From assembly GCF_018860425.1 (NCBI RefSeq), contig NZ_JAHKPI010000014.1, positions 434,001-498,000 of the forward strand: DNA of 64,000 bases. Reading direction: 5' to 3'. Position 1 is the first letter of the stretch; each line of letters opens with the position of its first letter. This DNA comes from Marinobacter sp. F3R08 (GTDB lineage: Bacteria; Pseudomonadota; Gammaproteobacteria; Pseudomonadales; Oleiphilaceae). A program made the translations under genes and the position numbers. Under the pieces are notes generated by a model, which ran no database searches, had not been told where the DNA came from, and worked only from the letters and a program-made list of their open reading frames with translations. This document shows, one piece after another, positions 36,843 to 45,901 of the stretch.

Positions 36843-37946
36843 CTAGGCACAACGGTTTTCATGGGCCCAATCAAGGATGGCCCGAGGTTCTCCGCGGACC
36901 AGTATTCTCCCTTGTTTCTGGCTGAGTTGATAGTCATACATGGGGTCGTAATAATCCTGAAGCAGCGTCTGAATCCAGGCATTATGGGTATCGGTCTGGC
37001 CGGTAGCACTCTGTTGCGCCAATGCCTGTTCCATCAAGCCGCGCAACTGTTTGTGACGTTCCCCGCCCAGTCGTTTGCGAATACGGTCCACGGCGCTTAG
37101 CAGGTAGTCCCGGAAATTCAGCCAGCCAGCTTCGGCGCCGTCGCGACTCACATAGTTCGCATACATGCCCTCAACATAGTCTTCTCGGATGATGGCAATG
37201 CGCTCTTCCATGGGTTGCTCAAGGATGAGCAGTGGGGATGCGCCCATCCGCTCCTTGAGGGTCTCGGGCAGAGCGCAACGTCCGACCAGGCGGCCCTCGT
37301 CTTCCAGGTAAACCGGGCCATGGTTGCAATGACGGGCTTTGAGCATGGCTACGGCCAGCCGGTTTTCAAAATCGATCTGTGAGGGCTGGGGCGTTACCTG
37401 ACGTCCGAAACTGGACCCCCGGTGGTTGGCCAGGCCTTCAAGATCTACCGGGTTTGGCAGTTGTTGAAGAATTCGCGTCTTGCCGGTGCCAGTGCGTCCG
37501 CTAAGCATACGGAACTGGCCAGAGCTGGCCTGCTCTTCCAGGCTGTCTATCAGAAACCGGCGCAATGATTTATAGCCGCCTTTTACCAGCGGGTAGTCAA
37601 TCCCGGCGTCGCGGATCCACTGTTGGGTGAGTCGGGACCGAAGGCCGCCCCGGAAACAGAAAAGATACCCCTCGGGATGGCGGGCAATAAAACGTTTCCA
37701 GGCCTCAATGCGCTGAGCTTTGATGTCACCGGAAACCAGCTGATGGCCCAGTTCAATGGCTTTGTCCTGGCCCTTTTCCTTGTAACAGATGCCGACCCGG
37801 TGGCGTTCCTCATCGTTCATGAGTGGCGCATTTTCCGCGCTTGGAAAGCTGCCCCGGGCGAATTCCACGGGTGCCCGAACGTCCATCAGGGGCACGTCAT
37901 TCAGGAACAGGGAAAGGTAGTCGTCGGTGTCGTGTCTGCTTGCCAT
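36843..37946 (-). CDS. selU: tRNA 2-selenouridine / geranyl-2-thiouridine synthase (SelU/MnmH)
   Basis: A 367-residue enzyme that swaps sulfur for selenium at tRNA wobble 2-thiouridines via a geranylated intermediate. An N-terminal rhodanese domain has the catalytic Cys in YLFCFRGGLRS. A P-loop follows (LSGRTGTGKTRIL), and the body matches YbbB/SelU throughout. selD, which supplies selenophosphate, is not in this window. It ends with a short hydrophilic tail. No other reading is likely. Confidence 0.94.
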   Translation of the reverse strand: MASRHDTDDYLSLFLNDVPLMDVRAPVEFARGSFPSAENAPLMNDEERHRVGICYKEKGQDKAIELGHQLVSGDIKAQRIEAWKRFIARHPEGYLFCFRGGLRSRLTQQWIRDAGIDYPLVKGGYKSLRRFLIDSLEEQASSGQFRMLSGRTGTGKTRILQQLPNPVDLEGLANHRGSSFGRQVTPQPSQIDFENRLAVAMLKARHCNHGPVYLEDEGRLVGRCALPETLKERMGASPLLILEQPMEERIAIIREDYVEGMYANYVSRDGAEAGWLNFRDYLLSAVDRIRKRLGGERHKQLRGLMEQALAQQSATGQTDTHNAWIQTLLQDYYDPMYDYQLSQKQGRILVRGEPRAILDWAHENRCA

Positions 37947-38075
37947 TTTGGGGTTGAGCCAGTTGTCTGATAGGTACGGCAGTATAGCGGAAATGGGTGT
38001 TTTCTGCTCATCGTGCTCTGTTCGCCGACGCTCCGGGGTACAATGGCGTCCCGTTGAAATTCAAGGGTGAATTCT

Positions 38076-38771
38076 GTGTCAGAGGATTGTCTGAATCAAC
38101 ATTTGCGCAAGACCCTGGCCCGGGGGCGGGTGGCTGTGACCCGCCCAGCTGGCTGTGAACGAATTGCCTTGTATCTCTTTGATCCTGCCGTACTTGAGGG
38201 GCCCTTGTCCCATGACGAAGCACAGGCCGTGGTTGCAGAACCTGCCTACTGGTCCTTTTGCTGGGCCAGCGGTCAGGTGCTGGCTAACTGGATTCTGGAT
38301 AATCCTCTGTGGGTGAAGGGTAAGCGGGTTCTGGATTTTGGTTCCGGGTCCGGGATAGTGGCCGTGGCTGCGGCGATGGCTGGGGCCAGGGACGTTATAG
38401 CGTGTGATATTGATCCGGCCGCTCTGGAGGCTGTCCATGCCAACGCGGAACTTAATGGCGTGTCCGTTGGGCTCTGCAGTGACTGGGCAGACCGACCCCG
38501 GGATCTGGATGTCGTGACGGCGGCAGATGTACTCTATGACCCGGACAATCGGCCATTACTCCAGGTGTTTCGACAGGCCGCACCGCGGGTGTTATTGGCA
38601 GACTCTCGGATGAAAGTTCTGGGTGACCATGCGTATTGCAAGCAGACTGTGATTGAAGCCCGGACCTGGCCGGATCTGAACGAATTCGAGGAGTTCAATC
38701 AGGTGAGAATATATGTGGCCGGGACGACCAGTGGCGAAACAGAAGCAGGGAAAAAGGACTGGAAAAAATAA
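38076..38771 (+). CDS. Class I SAM-dependent methyltransferase, METTL20/PrmA-like
   Basis: About 231 residues with the SAM motif [21 protein letters not shown], acidic motif [11 protein letters not shown] and a post-motif [10 protein letters not shown] (DxLY in place of DPPY). This matches Nnt1/ETF-beta lysine methyltransferase-type proteins. The start is GTG: 38076 sits 8 bp after AAGGG, while GTG 38067 is an in-frame alternative. Its 3' end overlaps the terminator of the antisense small RNA. The target protein is unknown. Confidence 0.8.
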   Translation: MSEDCLNQHLRKTLARGRVAVTRPAGCERIALYLFDPAVLEGPLSHDEAQAVVAEPAYWSFCWASGQVLANWILDNPLWVKGKRVLDFGSGSGIVAVAAAMAGARDVIACDIDPAALEAVHANAELNGVSVGLCSDWADRPRDLDVVTAADVLYDPDNRPLLQVFRQAAPRVLLADSRMKVLGDHAYCKQTVIEARTWPDLNEFEEFNQVRIYVAGTTSGETEAGKKDWKK

Positions 38772-38796
38772 AGGGCAACCATGGGGGTTACCCTTT
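38763..38796 (-). terminator. Rho-independent terminator of the Csr-type sRNA
   Basis: Minus-strand stem AAAGGGTAACC/GGTTGCCCTTT (one T-G wobble) with a 5-nt loop, followed by ATTTTTT. On the plus strand the same stem follows the methyltransferase stop with only TTT, so it may terminate both, but it is far stronger for the sRNA. Confidence 0.9.
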
Positions 38797-38990
38797 GTCA
38801 GAACAGGTCGGCGCGTCCTTGCGCATTGGGCAACAGCCGTGTTGCGAGATCCTTGAGCCACTCCTTGGTGCTGGCATCCAGGCCAACTATCCAGTTATCC
38901 CTTAAGCGAGGCGTCCTTGTGTCCTTACCTCTCCCTGCAATCCATGCAGGGGTGCATCCGGTGCGTCGTCCTTTCCTCGTCCTCCCTGAT
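38763..38990 (-). ncRNA. Candidate CsrB/RsmZ-class sRNA (GGA-rich CsrA/RsmA antagonist)
   Basis: On the minus strand about 228 nt hold 15 GGA triplets (for example at 38985, 38982, 38971, 38943, 38916 and 38818 as first base). Several sit in hairpin loops: CCCTGCA-TGGAT-TGCAGGG (38951-38933), AACT-GGAT-AGTT (38896-38885), TGGC-CTGGAT-GCCA (38885-38872) and GCGC-AAGGAC-GCGC (38824-38811). This is the design of CsrB/C and RsmX/Y/Z RNAs, which sequester the translational regulator CsrA/RsmA. A -10 (TATATT, 39002-38997) precedes a probable start near 38990; a classical terminator with T6 ends it. A GacA/UvrY-type palindrome lies about 180 bp upstream. No convincing protein is encoded here. Exact ends are estimates. 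Confidence 0.88.
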
Positions 38991-38996
38991 GAAATC

Positions 38997-39002
38997 AATA
39001 TA
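38997..39002 (-). promoter_or_regulatory. -10 box of the Csr-type sRNA promoter
   Basis: TATATT on the minus strand, 6 nt before the proposed start A38990. At 17-bp spacing the -35 is poor (CACGAT), as expected of a promoter that needs an activator. Confidence 0.65.
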
Positions 39003-39160
39003 CCAGTTGAACAGTGACAATCGTGTGTACGTTGGCGCGAAGGGTCGCCAGCCGCGGCTTTGCCAGGATCAATAGTTGATATTTATCAGTGCGTTAGATT
39101 TTGGCTAAGAGGTATGTAGACCGGCCGCGCACGCGGCTGCACTGAAAGATCTCACGGCTT

Positions 39161-39178
39161 TGTGAGATATATCTCACA
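39161..39178. promoter_or_regulatory. GacA/UvrY-type activator palindrome
   Basis: TGTGAGATATATCTCACA is a perfect 18-bp palindrome of the form TGTGAG-N6-CTCACA, close to the TGTAAG-N6-CTTACA site upstream of Pseudomonas rsm genes and the UvrY site of E. coli csrB. Its centre is about 180 bp upstream of the sRNA start, the usual distance. A further half-site CTCAC lies at 39151. It overlaps the vanZ-like stop codon. Confidence 0.82.
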
Positions 39179-39578
39179 AAGATTCTGGCGAATTTCTCAA
39201 GCCACTCTTTTCGGGTCTCTGGATACCTGGCCAAGGCAAGAGCCCGATGGTGACGCCGGCAGCATTAGCAGCCAGGTCGGCCAGGGAAAACTCCCGGTAT
39301 GGCAGATTGGATTGGATGAGTTCAATGCCGAGACCAAAGCCCAGAAGTACCGGAGCAAACCAGATGGCACGGAGTTCTGGCCAGGCCAGACGGGTCAGAA
39401 TCGTTAGCTCAAGAAAGGCAATCAGATGGTTCAGCTTGTCACTGGATGATGAGGAGATCGGGTATGCGGTGCTGGTCGTCGCAAGAAACCCGATGGCCAG
39501 CACAGACAGCACGAAAGCTGCCCGCCAAAAGGGGCGATAGTTCAGAAGGCTGGTCAGCTGTTGTTTCAAAGTATCCAT
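39174..39578 (-). CDS. VanZ-like membrane protein
   Basis: A 134-residue protein with four hydrophobic helices matching the VanZ family core: SSDKLNHLIAFLEL, then LGIELIQSNLPYREFSLADLAANAAGVTIG. The frame opens to 39683; ATG 39578 (MDTLKQQLTSLL) fits better. VanZ-family proteins are often near envelope genes, and the role here is unknown. Its stop codon lies inside the GacA-type palindrome, so the sRNA's control region begins right at the gene end. Confidence 0.8.
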   Translation of the reverse strand: MDTLKQQLTSLLNYRPFWRAAFVLSVLAIGFLATTSTAYPISSSSSDKLNHLIAFLELTILTRLAWPELRAIWFAPVLLGFGLGIELIQSNLPYREFSLADLAANAAGVTIGLLPWPGIQRPEKSGLRNSPESL

Positions 39579-39675
39579 CCGGGAAGTCCCTGAGCGTTCT
39601 CGGGCTGTGGGAATGTTGCCAACATGATATGCTTTGCGCCCCGTCATTGTCATTGAAGCGGAGGTCCTGCCAGCG

Positions 39676-40425
39676 ATGCTCAAGGGTAATTTTTTTCGTG
39701 GACTGGGCTATCTGGGTGAAGGTTTCCGCCTGATTCGTCAGCCTGGCCTGCGGCTGTTCGTTATTATTCCACTGGTTATCAATATTCTGCTCTTCGGATT
39801 ACTGTTCGTCTTTCTGGGAGAACTCTTCGCCGGCCTGGTTGCCGTTGCCATGTCCTGGCTGCCGGACTGGCCCTGGCTTCAGGCGCTGGATTGGCTGTTC
39901 TGGATTTTGTATGGCGCCGTCATCGTGCTGATGCTGGCTTACGGCTTTGTGATCGTAGCCAATCTGATTGGCTCTCCCTTTTATGGGTACCTTGCTGAAC
40001 TGACAGAAAAGCACCTGACCGGCCAGGAAGTGACTACCGAAGACAGTTGGGCGTCCATTATCAAGGACATTCCCCGCGCACTGTGGCGTGAGGTGCAGAA
40101 AATCCTGTACTACCTGCCGCGGGCTCTCGGCCTGCTCATCATTGGCCTGATTCCTGTTGTTAATCTGGTTGCAGCCGTGCTCTGGTTTCTTTTCAACAGC
40201 TGGATGATGGCTTTGCAGTATGTCGACTATCCCGCCGATAACCATAAGGTCAGTTTCCCCGCCTTGCGTCGGTTGTTGGGTGACACCCGGCTGTCAGCCT
40301 TCGGGTTTGGCCTGCCGGTGGCATTGGCGGCGATGGTGCCGATACTGAACCTTTTTGTGGTTCCGGCGGCGGTGTGTGGGGCAACGGCTTACTGGGTGCG
40401 CGAAAACGGCGCTACAAGAACTTAA
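39676..40425 (+). CDS. cysZ: Sulfate transporter CysZ
   Basis: A 249-residue inner-membrane protein (E. coli 253) mediating sulfate entry for cysteine synthesis. Family features: N-terminal GLGYLGEGFRLIRQPGLRLFVIIPL, the NLIGSPFYGYLAE segment, and four main helices with NSWMMALQYVDYPADNH. ATG 39676 is preceded by GCGGAGG; earlier in-frame codons are leader. It is followed closely by rapA. No other cys genes lie here. Confidence 0.9.
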   Translation: MLKGNFFRGLGYLGEGFRLIRQPGLRLFVIIPLVINILLFGLLFVFLGELFAGLVAVAMSWLPDWPWLQALDWLFWILYGAVIVLMLAYGFVIVANLIGSPFYGYLAELTEKHLTGQEVTTEDSWASIIKDIPRALWREVQKILYYLPRALGLLIIGLIPVVNLVAAVLWFLFNSWMMALQYVDYPADNHKVSFPALRRLLGDTRLSAFGFGLPVALAAMVPILNLFVVPAAVCGATAYWVRENGATRT

Positions 40426-40441
40426 TTGGTCTGGAGGTTTC

Positions 40442-43303
40442 TTGGATACATCGGAATTTGTTATTGGTCAGCGTTGGGTCAGCCACAGTGATACCGGTCT
40501 GGGGCTCGGTATCGTCACCGACATCTCCGGACGCCGGGTCACTCTGGGATTTCCGGCCGCCGATGAGGAGCGCACCTACGCGATTGATAACGCGCCACTG
40601 TCTCGCATCATCTATCAGTTGGGTGAGGAAATAGAGACCTTTAGTGGTGAGCGGTACACGGTCCGCGCGGTCGAGGATATTGGCGGCGTGCTCATGTACC
40701 ACGGAGACGATGGCAGCGATCTGCATGAAATCTCCGAGGTAAAGCTCGCCGGGTCGGTGAATTTTTCAGCCCCTCACCAGCGACTGTTCGCGGGCCAGTT
40801 TGATCGCAACGGTGCTTTTCGCCTGAGATTCGCCACGCTTCAGCACATGAACCGTCTTCGTGCGTCCCCGGCCCAGGGGCTGATCGGTGCACGGACCCAG
40901 CACCTGCCACACCAGATCTATATTGCTCACGAAGTTGCACGGCGTCATGCACCACGGGTTCTTCTGGCGGATGAAGTCGGCCTCGGAAAAACCATTGAAG
41001 CAGGGCTGATCCTGCACTACCAGCTTCACACCGGTCGGGCAAAGCGGGCGCTCATCGTCGTGCCGGACTCCCTTACTCACCAGTGGTTGGTGGAAATGCT
41101 TCGGCGTTTCAATCTGCGTTTTTCGATCGTGGATCAGGGTCGCTATGACGCTCTGAAAGAGCAGGAGAGCGACGTTGATGCTCTGATGAATCATATTTTT
41201 GGTGACGACGACGCGGTCAATCCCTTTGAAAGCGAGCAACTGGTTCTGTGTAGCCTCGATTTTCTGAAGAAGAGTCAGAGGGCGCGTGAAGATGCTCTGA
41301 AGGCACAGTGGGACCTGATGGTTGTGGACGAGGCCCACCATCTGGCATGGAGCCCGGATCAGGCCAGCCCGGAATACCAGATTGTCGAAGAGCTGTCAGG
41401 GATCAGTCGGGGGCTGTTGCTGCTGACGGCGACGCCGGAGCAGGTTGGTGTTGCCAGTCACTTTGCCCGGTTGCGACTGCTGGATCCGGCACGCTTCCAT
41501 GATCTGGAAACCTTTCAGAAAGAAGAGAAACAGTACGAAACGATCAATGGTGTTGTCCGCCGGCTTCAGGATGAGGCCTCCGAAATCAGCGCCGGGGACC
41601 AGGCACTGTTGCAGGAATGGCTGGGAGAGGAGCTGGCTCAGCTATTGGCCGGGGAGAATGCGCGGCAATCGGTGATTGATGCTTTGCTGGACCGCCATGG
41701 TACCGGGCGGGTGCTGTTCCGGAACACCCGGGCGGCCATTCAGGGCTTCCCGGAGCGTCGCCCCAATCCGGAGCCCTTGAGTTGTCCGGCCATGTACGAG
41801 GGGCAGGCTCAGGGCATTCCGGGACTGGCTCCTGAGCAACTGGTGTCCGAAGAGCAGTGGCTGGCGGACGATCCCCGGGTGATGTGGCTTGAGAAAAAAC
41901 TGGTCAGTCTTCGTCCGGAAAAAGTCGTCGTCATTTGCGCCAGTGCAGAGACGGCCATGGCTCTGGAGCACTATCTTCAGCTTCGGGCTGGCATCCGTAG
42001 CGCCGCGTTTCACGAACATTTGAGTCTGATCGAGCGAGATCGGGCTGCCGCTTACTTTGCCGATACGGAGCAGGGTGCCCAGGCGCTGATCTGTTCCGAA
42101 ATTGGCAGTGAGGGCCGGAATTTCCAGTTCGCGCATCACCTGGTCCTGTTCGATCTGCCCGCCAACCCCGATTTGCTTGAGCAGCGCATCGGACGGCTTG
42201 ACCGGATCGGACAGACTGAAACCATCGATATCCACGTACCCTACTTGCGTGGCACCAGCCAGGAGATTCAGTTCCGCTGGTTCCATGAAGGTCTGAATGC
42301 CTTCGCTGAAAGTTGCGCTGTGGGTGTCGCGGTTCAGGAAGCTGTGGAAACTCAATGGCGGCAGGCTATTGATGGCGACGCCGGGCTGGCCGATGCGCTG
42401 GTAGAAGCGTCGGCGGATGAGGCGAAGCGACTGAAAACGTTGCTGCAGAATGGCCGTGACGCGCTGATCGAACTTAACTCCTGCCGACAGGATGTGGCTG
42501 AAGGGCTGATTTCAGCCATTGAGGAGGAAGAGGGCGAGGCCCAGGTCCGGGATTACATGATGGAAGCCTTCGACATACTCGGGGTGGACGTTGAGGACCA
42601 TGCAGATCACTCCGATATTCTTCGTCCGGGTGAGCAATATCAGGCTGGCCATGTGGCCGAATTGCCCGAAGACGGTGTTACCGTAACCTGGGACCGGCAA
42701 AACGCCCTGGGGCGGGAAGATCTGGCGTTCATGAGCTGGGAGCACCCAATGGTGACCGGGGTGATGGATTCCGTGACCAGTTCCGGTCTGGGCAAGGCCG
42801 CGCTTGCCAGCCTCTCGGTCAAGGCACTACCACCGGGAACGCTGTTGATGGAGGCCCTGTTTACTGTGCATTGTCCGGCACCGGAAGCCCTGCAGTTGAC
42901 CCGCTATCTGCCGGTCTCGCCGTTGCGGCTGCTAGTGGACGTTAATGGCAAGGAGCTGTCGGGTGCTCTGCCCCACGATCGGCTGAATGACATGTGTTCC
43001 AACATTCGCCGGCGAACGGCTCAGGCTATTGTGCCCCAGATCCGGCCGCAGGTTGAGACCATGGTGGATCACGCGGAGCGATTGTCTGAGCCGCACCTCG
43101 AACCCCTGAAAACTCAGGCACTGCAGCAGCTGTCTGCCAGTTTTGAACCGGAAATCCGCAGACTCGAAGCGTTGCAGAAAGTGAATCCGGCGATTCGAGA
43201 GGACGAAATTGACTTCTTTCGGAACCAGTTTCAGGCCGCCCGGGATGCCATTGCCCATGCCAGCCTGGCATTGGAAGGCATTCGTGTGATCGTGACCTCA
43301 TGA
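40442..43303 (+). CDS. rapA: RNA polymerase-associated ATPase RapA (HepA)
   Basis: A 953-residue Swi2/Snf2 ATPase (E. coli 968) that recycles stalled RNA polymerase. N-terminal Tudor-like domains (FVIGQRWVSHSDTGLGLGIV) precede helicase motif I LADEVGLGKTIEAGLIL, motif II VVDEAHHL, motif III LLLTATPEQ, and motifs V-VI EGRNFQFAHHLVLFDLP...QRIGRLDRIGQ. No ATG fits the conserved start: TTG 40442 lies 6 bp after a perfect GGAGG and gives MDTSEFVIGQRW. It begins 16 bp after cysZ. Confidence 0.95.
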   Translation: MDTSEFVIGQRWVSHSDTGLGLGIVTDISGRRVTLGFPAADEERTYAIDNAPLSRIIYQLGEEIETFSGERYTVRAVEDIGGVLMYHGDDGSDLHEISEVKLAGSVNFSAPHQRLFAGQFDRNGAFRLRFATLQHMNRLRASPAQGLIGARTQHLPHQIYIAHEVARRHAPRVLLADEVGLGKTIEAGLILHYQLHTGRAKRALIVVPDSLTHQWLVEMLRRFNLRFSIVDQGRYDALKEQESDVDALMNHIFGDDDAVNPFESEQLVLCSLDFLKKSQRAREDALKAQWDLMVVDEAHHLAWSPDQASPEYQIVEELSGISRGLLLLTATPEQVGVASHFARLRLLDPARFHDLETFQKEEKQYETINGVVRRLQDEASEISAGDQALLQEWLGEELAQLLAGENARQSVIDALLDRHGTGRVLFRNTRAAIQGFPERRPNPEPLSCPAMYEGQAQGIPGLAPEQLVSEEQWLADDPRVMWLEKKLVSLRPEKVVVICASAETAMALEHYLQLRAGIRSAAFHEHLSLIERDRAAAYFADTEQGAQALICSEIGSEGRNFQFAHHLVLFDLPANPDLLEQRIGRLDRIGQTETIDIHVPYLRGTSQEIQFRWFHEGLNAFAESCAVGVAVQEAVETQWRQAIDGDAGLADALVEASADEAKRLKTLLQNGRDALIELNSCRQDVAEGLISAIEEEEGEAQVRDYMMEAFDILGVDVEDHADHSDILRPGEQYQAGHVAELPEDGVTVTWDRQNALGREDLAFMSWEHPMVTGVMDSVTSSGLGKAALASLSVKALPPGTLLMEALFTVHCPAPEALQLTRYLPVSPLRLLVDVNGKELSGALPHDRLNDMCSNIRRRTAQAIVPQIRPQVETMVDHAERLSEPHLEPLKTQALQQLSASFEPEIRRLEALQKVNPAIREDEIDFFRNQFQAARDAIAHASLALEGIRVIVTS

Positions 43304-43326
43304 GCTGGGGTGTGACGGCTGTAACT

Positions 43327-43356
43327 GGCTGACTGTGCGGCACTTGCTAGTCAGCC
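43327..43356 (+). terminator. Hairpin downstream of rapA
   Basis: GGCTGACT/AGTCAGCC, a perfect 8-bp stem with a 14-nt loop, 24 bp after the rapA stop. It lacks a T-tract, so it is a weak terminator candidate. Confidence 0.4.
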
Positions 43357-43433
43357 CTAACCTGATGCGGTACCGTAAACGCAATGATTTATAGTCTTCA
43401 ATATTCCCGAACCATGGATGACAGAGAGAACCT

Positions 43434-45884
43434 ATGATGACTTTCATACTGTTTATAGTGGCACTGGCAGGCCTGCTGATCGTGATGCGGCGCGAGTCCG
43501 GTGCAATGTCTGCCATTGGCGTAATGGCCGTCACCGGGCTGTTGTCGCTGATTTTTGCTTCTGGTTGGCTGGCCCTCCTGCTGTTCATCGGGGCTGCGGT
43601 CACAGCGGCTGCTGGCCTGCCGGGTTTTCGGAAGAGCTGGCTTACCCCCCGAGTTTTTGCGATGTTCAAGAAAGTCGCACCGAAGGTTTCCGAAACTGAA
43701 AAGATTGCCCTGGAGGCGGGGACAGTGGGCTGGGACGGTGAGATTTTTACCGGCCGCCCGGATTGGCATAACCTGTTGATCAACCGCTATACCGGGCTGA
43801 CAGAGGAAGAACAGGCGTTCGTTGACAACCAGTGCACCCAGGCAATCTCCATGTGTAATACCTGGGATGTTGCGGTTGAAAGGGCCGATCTTCCGGAGGA
43901 GCTCTGGGCGTTTTTGAAGAAAGAAGGGTTCTTCGGGATGATCATTCCCAAAGAATATGGCGGTCTCGGGTTTTCCGCCAAAGCTCAGTCTGCGGTCCTG
44001 CAGAAACTGGCCTCCAACGAAACCCTGATGGTCTCCGTCGGTGTGCCGAATTCGCTCGGCCCTGGCGAGTTGCTGGTGAAATACGGCTCCGAGGAACAGA
44101 AGCAACATTATCTTCCGCGCCTTGCTGATGGCCGGGAGATCCCCTGTTTTGGTCTGACCGGCCCCCGGGCAGGTTCGGATGCGACATCCATTCCTGACAC
44201 AGGCATCGTGTGCAAGCAGGAAGTGGACGGCAAGGAAGTGGTCGGTATTCGACTTAACTTCGAGAAACGCTGGATCACTCTGGCGCCCATCGCCACGGTT
44301 GTCGGGCTCGCCTTCCGGATGTTTGATCCGGATGGTTTGCTTGGGGATACGGAAGACTACGGCATAACCTGTGCTCTTATTCCCCGGGACACCAAGGGCA
44401 TGGAAATCGGCCGTCGCCATTGCCCGATTGGCAGCCCGTTCCTGAACGGGCCAATCAAGGGTAAGGACGTTTTTATTCCGCTCGACTACATCATTGGTGG
44501 TATCGAAATGGCGGGCGAGGGCTGGCGGATGTTGGTTGAATGCCTGTCCGTGGGGCGCTGTATTACCCTGCCTTCTGGTGCTGCCGGTGCATCTGCCTCT
44601 GCGGTTGGCACAGCTGGCGGTTTTACCCGAATTCGCCGCCAGTTCAATACGCCCGTTGCTGATATGGAGGGTGTGCAGGAGCCGCTGGCCCGGATCGCTG
44701 CGAAAACCTATATCTCTCAGACAGCGGTCAATCATACGGCGAACATGATTGATAAGGGTGAAAAGCCGGCCGTGCCGTCCGCTATTCTCAAATATCACCT
44801 TACGGAATTTCAGCGCGGTGTTCTTACTGATGCCATGGACGTTCATGGTGGTAAAACAGTAACCCTCGGCCCCCGAAACTATCTGGGCATTGGTTACAGC
44901 GGTGCAGCGGTATCGATTACCGTTGAGGGTGCCAATATCATGACTCGCAGCCTGATGATCTTCGGGCAGGGCGCGATACGCTGCCATCCTTATGTGCTCA
45001 GGGAACTTGCAGCCAAGGATAATGACGATATCAATGCGTTTGATGATGCCTTCTTTGGCCATGCCGGCCTGATCTTCGGCAACGCGGCTCGTGCTTTCAC
45101 CCAGGCCTTGAGTCTTGGGCGGGCCGATGTGCCCTTTGACAGCAGTAGCCGCAAGTATGCCCAGGCGGTTGCCCGTTTCAGTGCGGCGTTCGGACTGTGT
45201 TCAGATGCGGCGATGACCACTCTGGGAAGCGAGCTGAAAATGCGTGAACTGATTTCAGCGCGACTGGGGGACATGCTTTCCAACCTGTACCTCGCTTCTA
45301 TGGTGCTCAAGAACTGGCACGAGACCCAGCCGGTAGACGGCGAAAAAGAGGTCATGGAGTACAGCTTGAGTCTGTTGCTCCATCGCACGGAAAACGCACT
45401 GGATGAGTTCCTCCAGAATCTGCCGAACCGCGCGGTGGCGTTGGTCTTGCGTGGTGTCACCTTACCGCTTGGTCGCCGGTGGGGAAGCCCCCATGACGAT
45501 CTGGCGCGCAAATTGGCCAGGGCGATCTCGACCGATACACCGATTCGTAATAAATTGATTGCCAGTGTGTGGCACACCAGCGGAGAGGGTTCCGTGGAAA
45601 ATCCGGTTGCCCGGTACAATGATCTGCTGAAAGACTACGACAAGGCAGAACAGCTCTATCGCAAGGCGACCAAAGCTTACGCCAAGGGCGAACTGCCGAT
45701 GACGGCCTTGCATCCGGAAGAGCGTTTCGAAGCGGCGCTCGAGGCGGGTGTCTATACTCAGGAGGAAGCCGATTTCATGCGCCAGTACGAGACGGTGGTG
45801 CTTGAAATGCTGACGGTGGATGACTTCCCGTTTGATGCGTTCGCACGAAACAAGGAAACCGTGATTGATCACAACCCAGCCTGA
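43434..45884 (+). CDS. fadE: Acyl-CoA dehydrogenase FadE
   Basis: An 816-residue enzyme (E. coli FadE 814) for the first step of fatty-acid beta-oxidation. Two N-terminal hydrophobic helices (about residues 3-22 and 28-58) anchor it to the membrane. The dehydrogenase core follows, with GFFGMIIPKEYGGLGFSA, FGLTGPRAGSDATSI, and the FadE-specific C-terminal region (LHRTENALDEFLQNLPNR). Two adjacent ATGs (43434, 43437) could start. The large minus-strand ORF opposite is a shadow. Confidence 0.94.
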   Translation: MMTFILFIVALAGLLIVMRRESGAMSAIGVMAVTGLLSLIFASGWLALLLFIGAAVTAAAGLPGFRKSWLTPRVFAMFKKVAPKVSETEKIALEAGTVGWDGEIFTGRPDWHNLLINRYTGLTEEEQAFVDNQCTQAISMCNTWDVAVERADLPEELWAFLKKEGFFGMIIPKEYGGLGFSAKAQSAVLQKLASNETLMVSVGVPNSLGPGELLVKYGSEEQKQHYLPRLADGREIPCFGLTGPRAGSDATSIPDTGIVCKQEVDGKEVVGIRLNFEKRWITLAPIATVVGLAFRMFDPDGLLGDTEDYGITCALIPRDTKGMEIGRRHCPIGSPFLNGPIKGKDVFIPLDYIIGGIEMAGEGWRMLVECLSVGRCITLPSGAAGASASAVGTAGGFTRIRRQFNTPVADMEGVQEPLARIAAKTYISQTAVNHTANMIDKGEKPAVPSAILKYHLTEFQRGVLTDAMDVHGGKTVTLGPRNYLGIGYSGAAVSITVEGANIMTRSLMIFGQGAIRCHPYVLRELAAKDNDDINAFDDAFFGHAGLIFGNAARAFTQALSLGRADVPFDSSSRKYAQAVARFSAAFGLCSDAAMTTLGSELKMRELISARLGDMLSNLYLASMVLKNWHETQPVDGEKEVMEYSLSLLLHRTENALDEFLQNLPNRAVALVLRGVTLPLGRRWGSPHDDLARKLARAISTDTPIRNKLIASVWHTSGEGSVENPVARYNDLLKDYDKAEQLYRKATKAYAKGELPMTALHPEERFEAALEAGVYTQEEADFMRQYETVVLEMLTVDDFPFDAFARNKETVIDHNPA

Positions 45885-45901
45885 CAAGAGACAGTCCTGA
45901 A

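Noticed and set aside
38798..38998. 66-codon minus-strand ORF upstream of a strong terminator
   Set aside because: It lies wholly inside the GGA-rich RNA; its start precedes the -10-derived transcript start, it has no ribosome site, and its codons reflect the repeated GGA pattern. The RNA reading explains it better.
43398..45062. 554-codon minus-strand ORF
   Set aside because: Antisense to fadE, which matches a well-known family along its full length; composition is typical of a GC-rich shadow frame.
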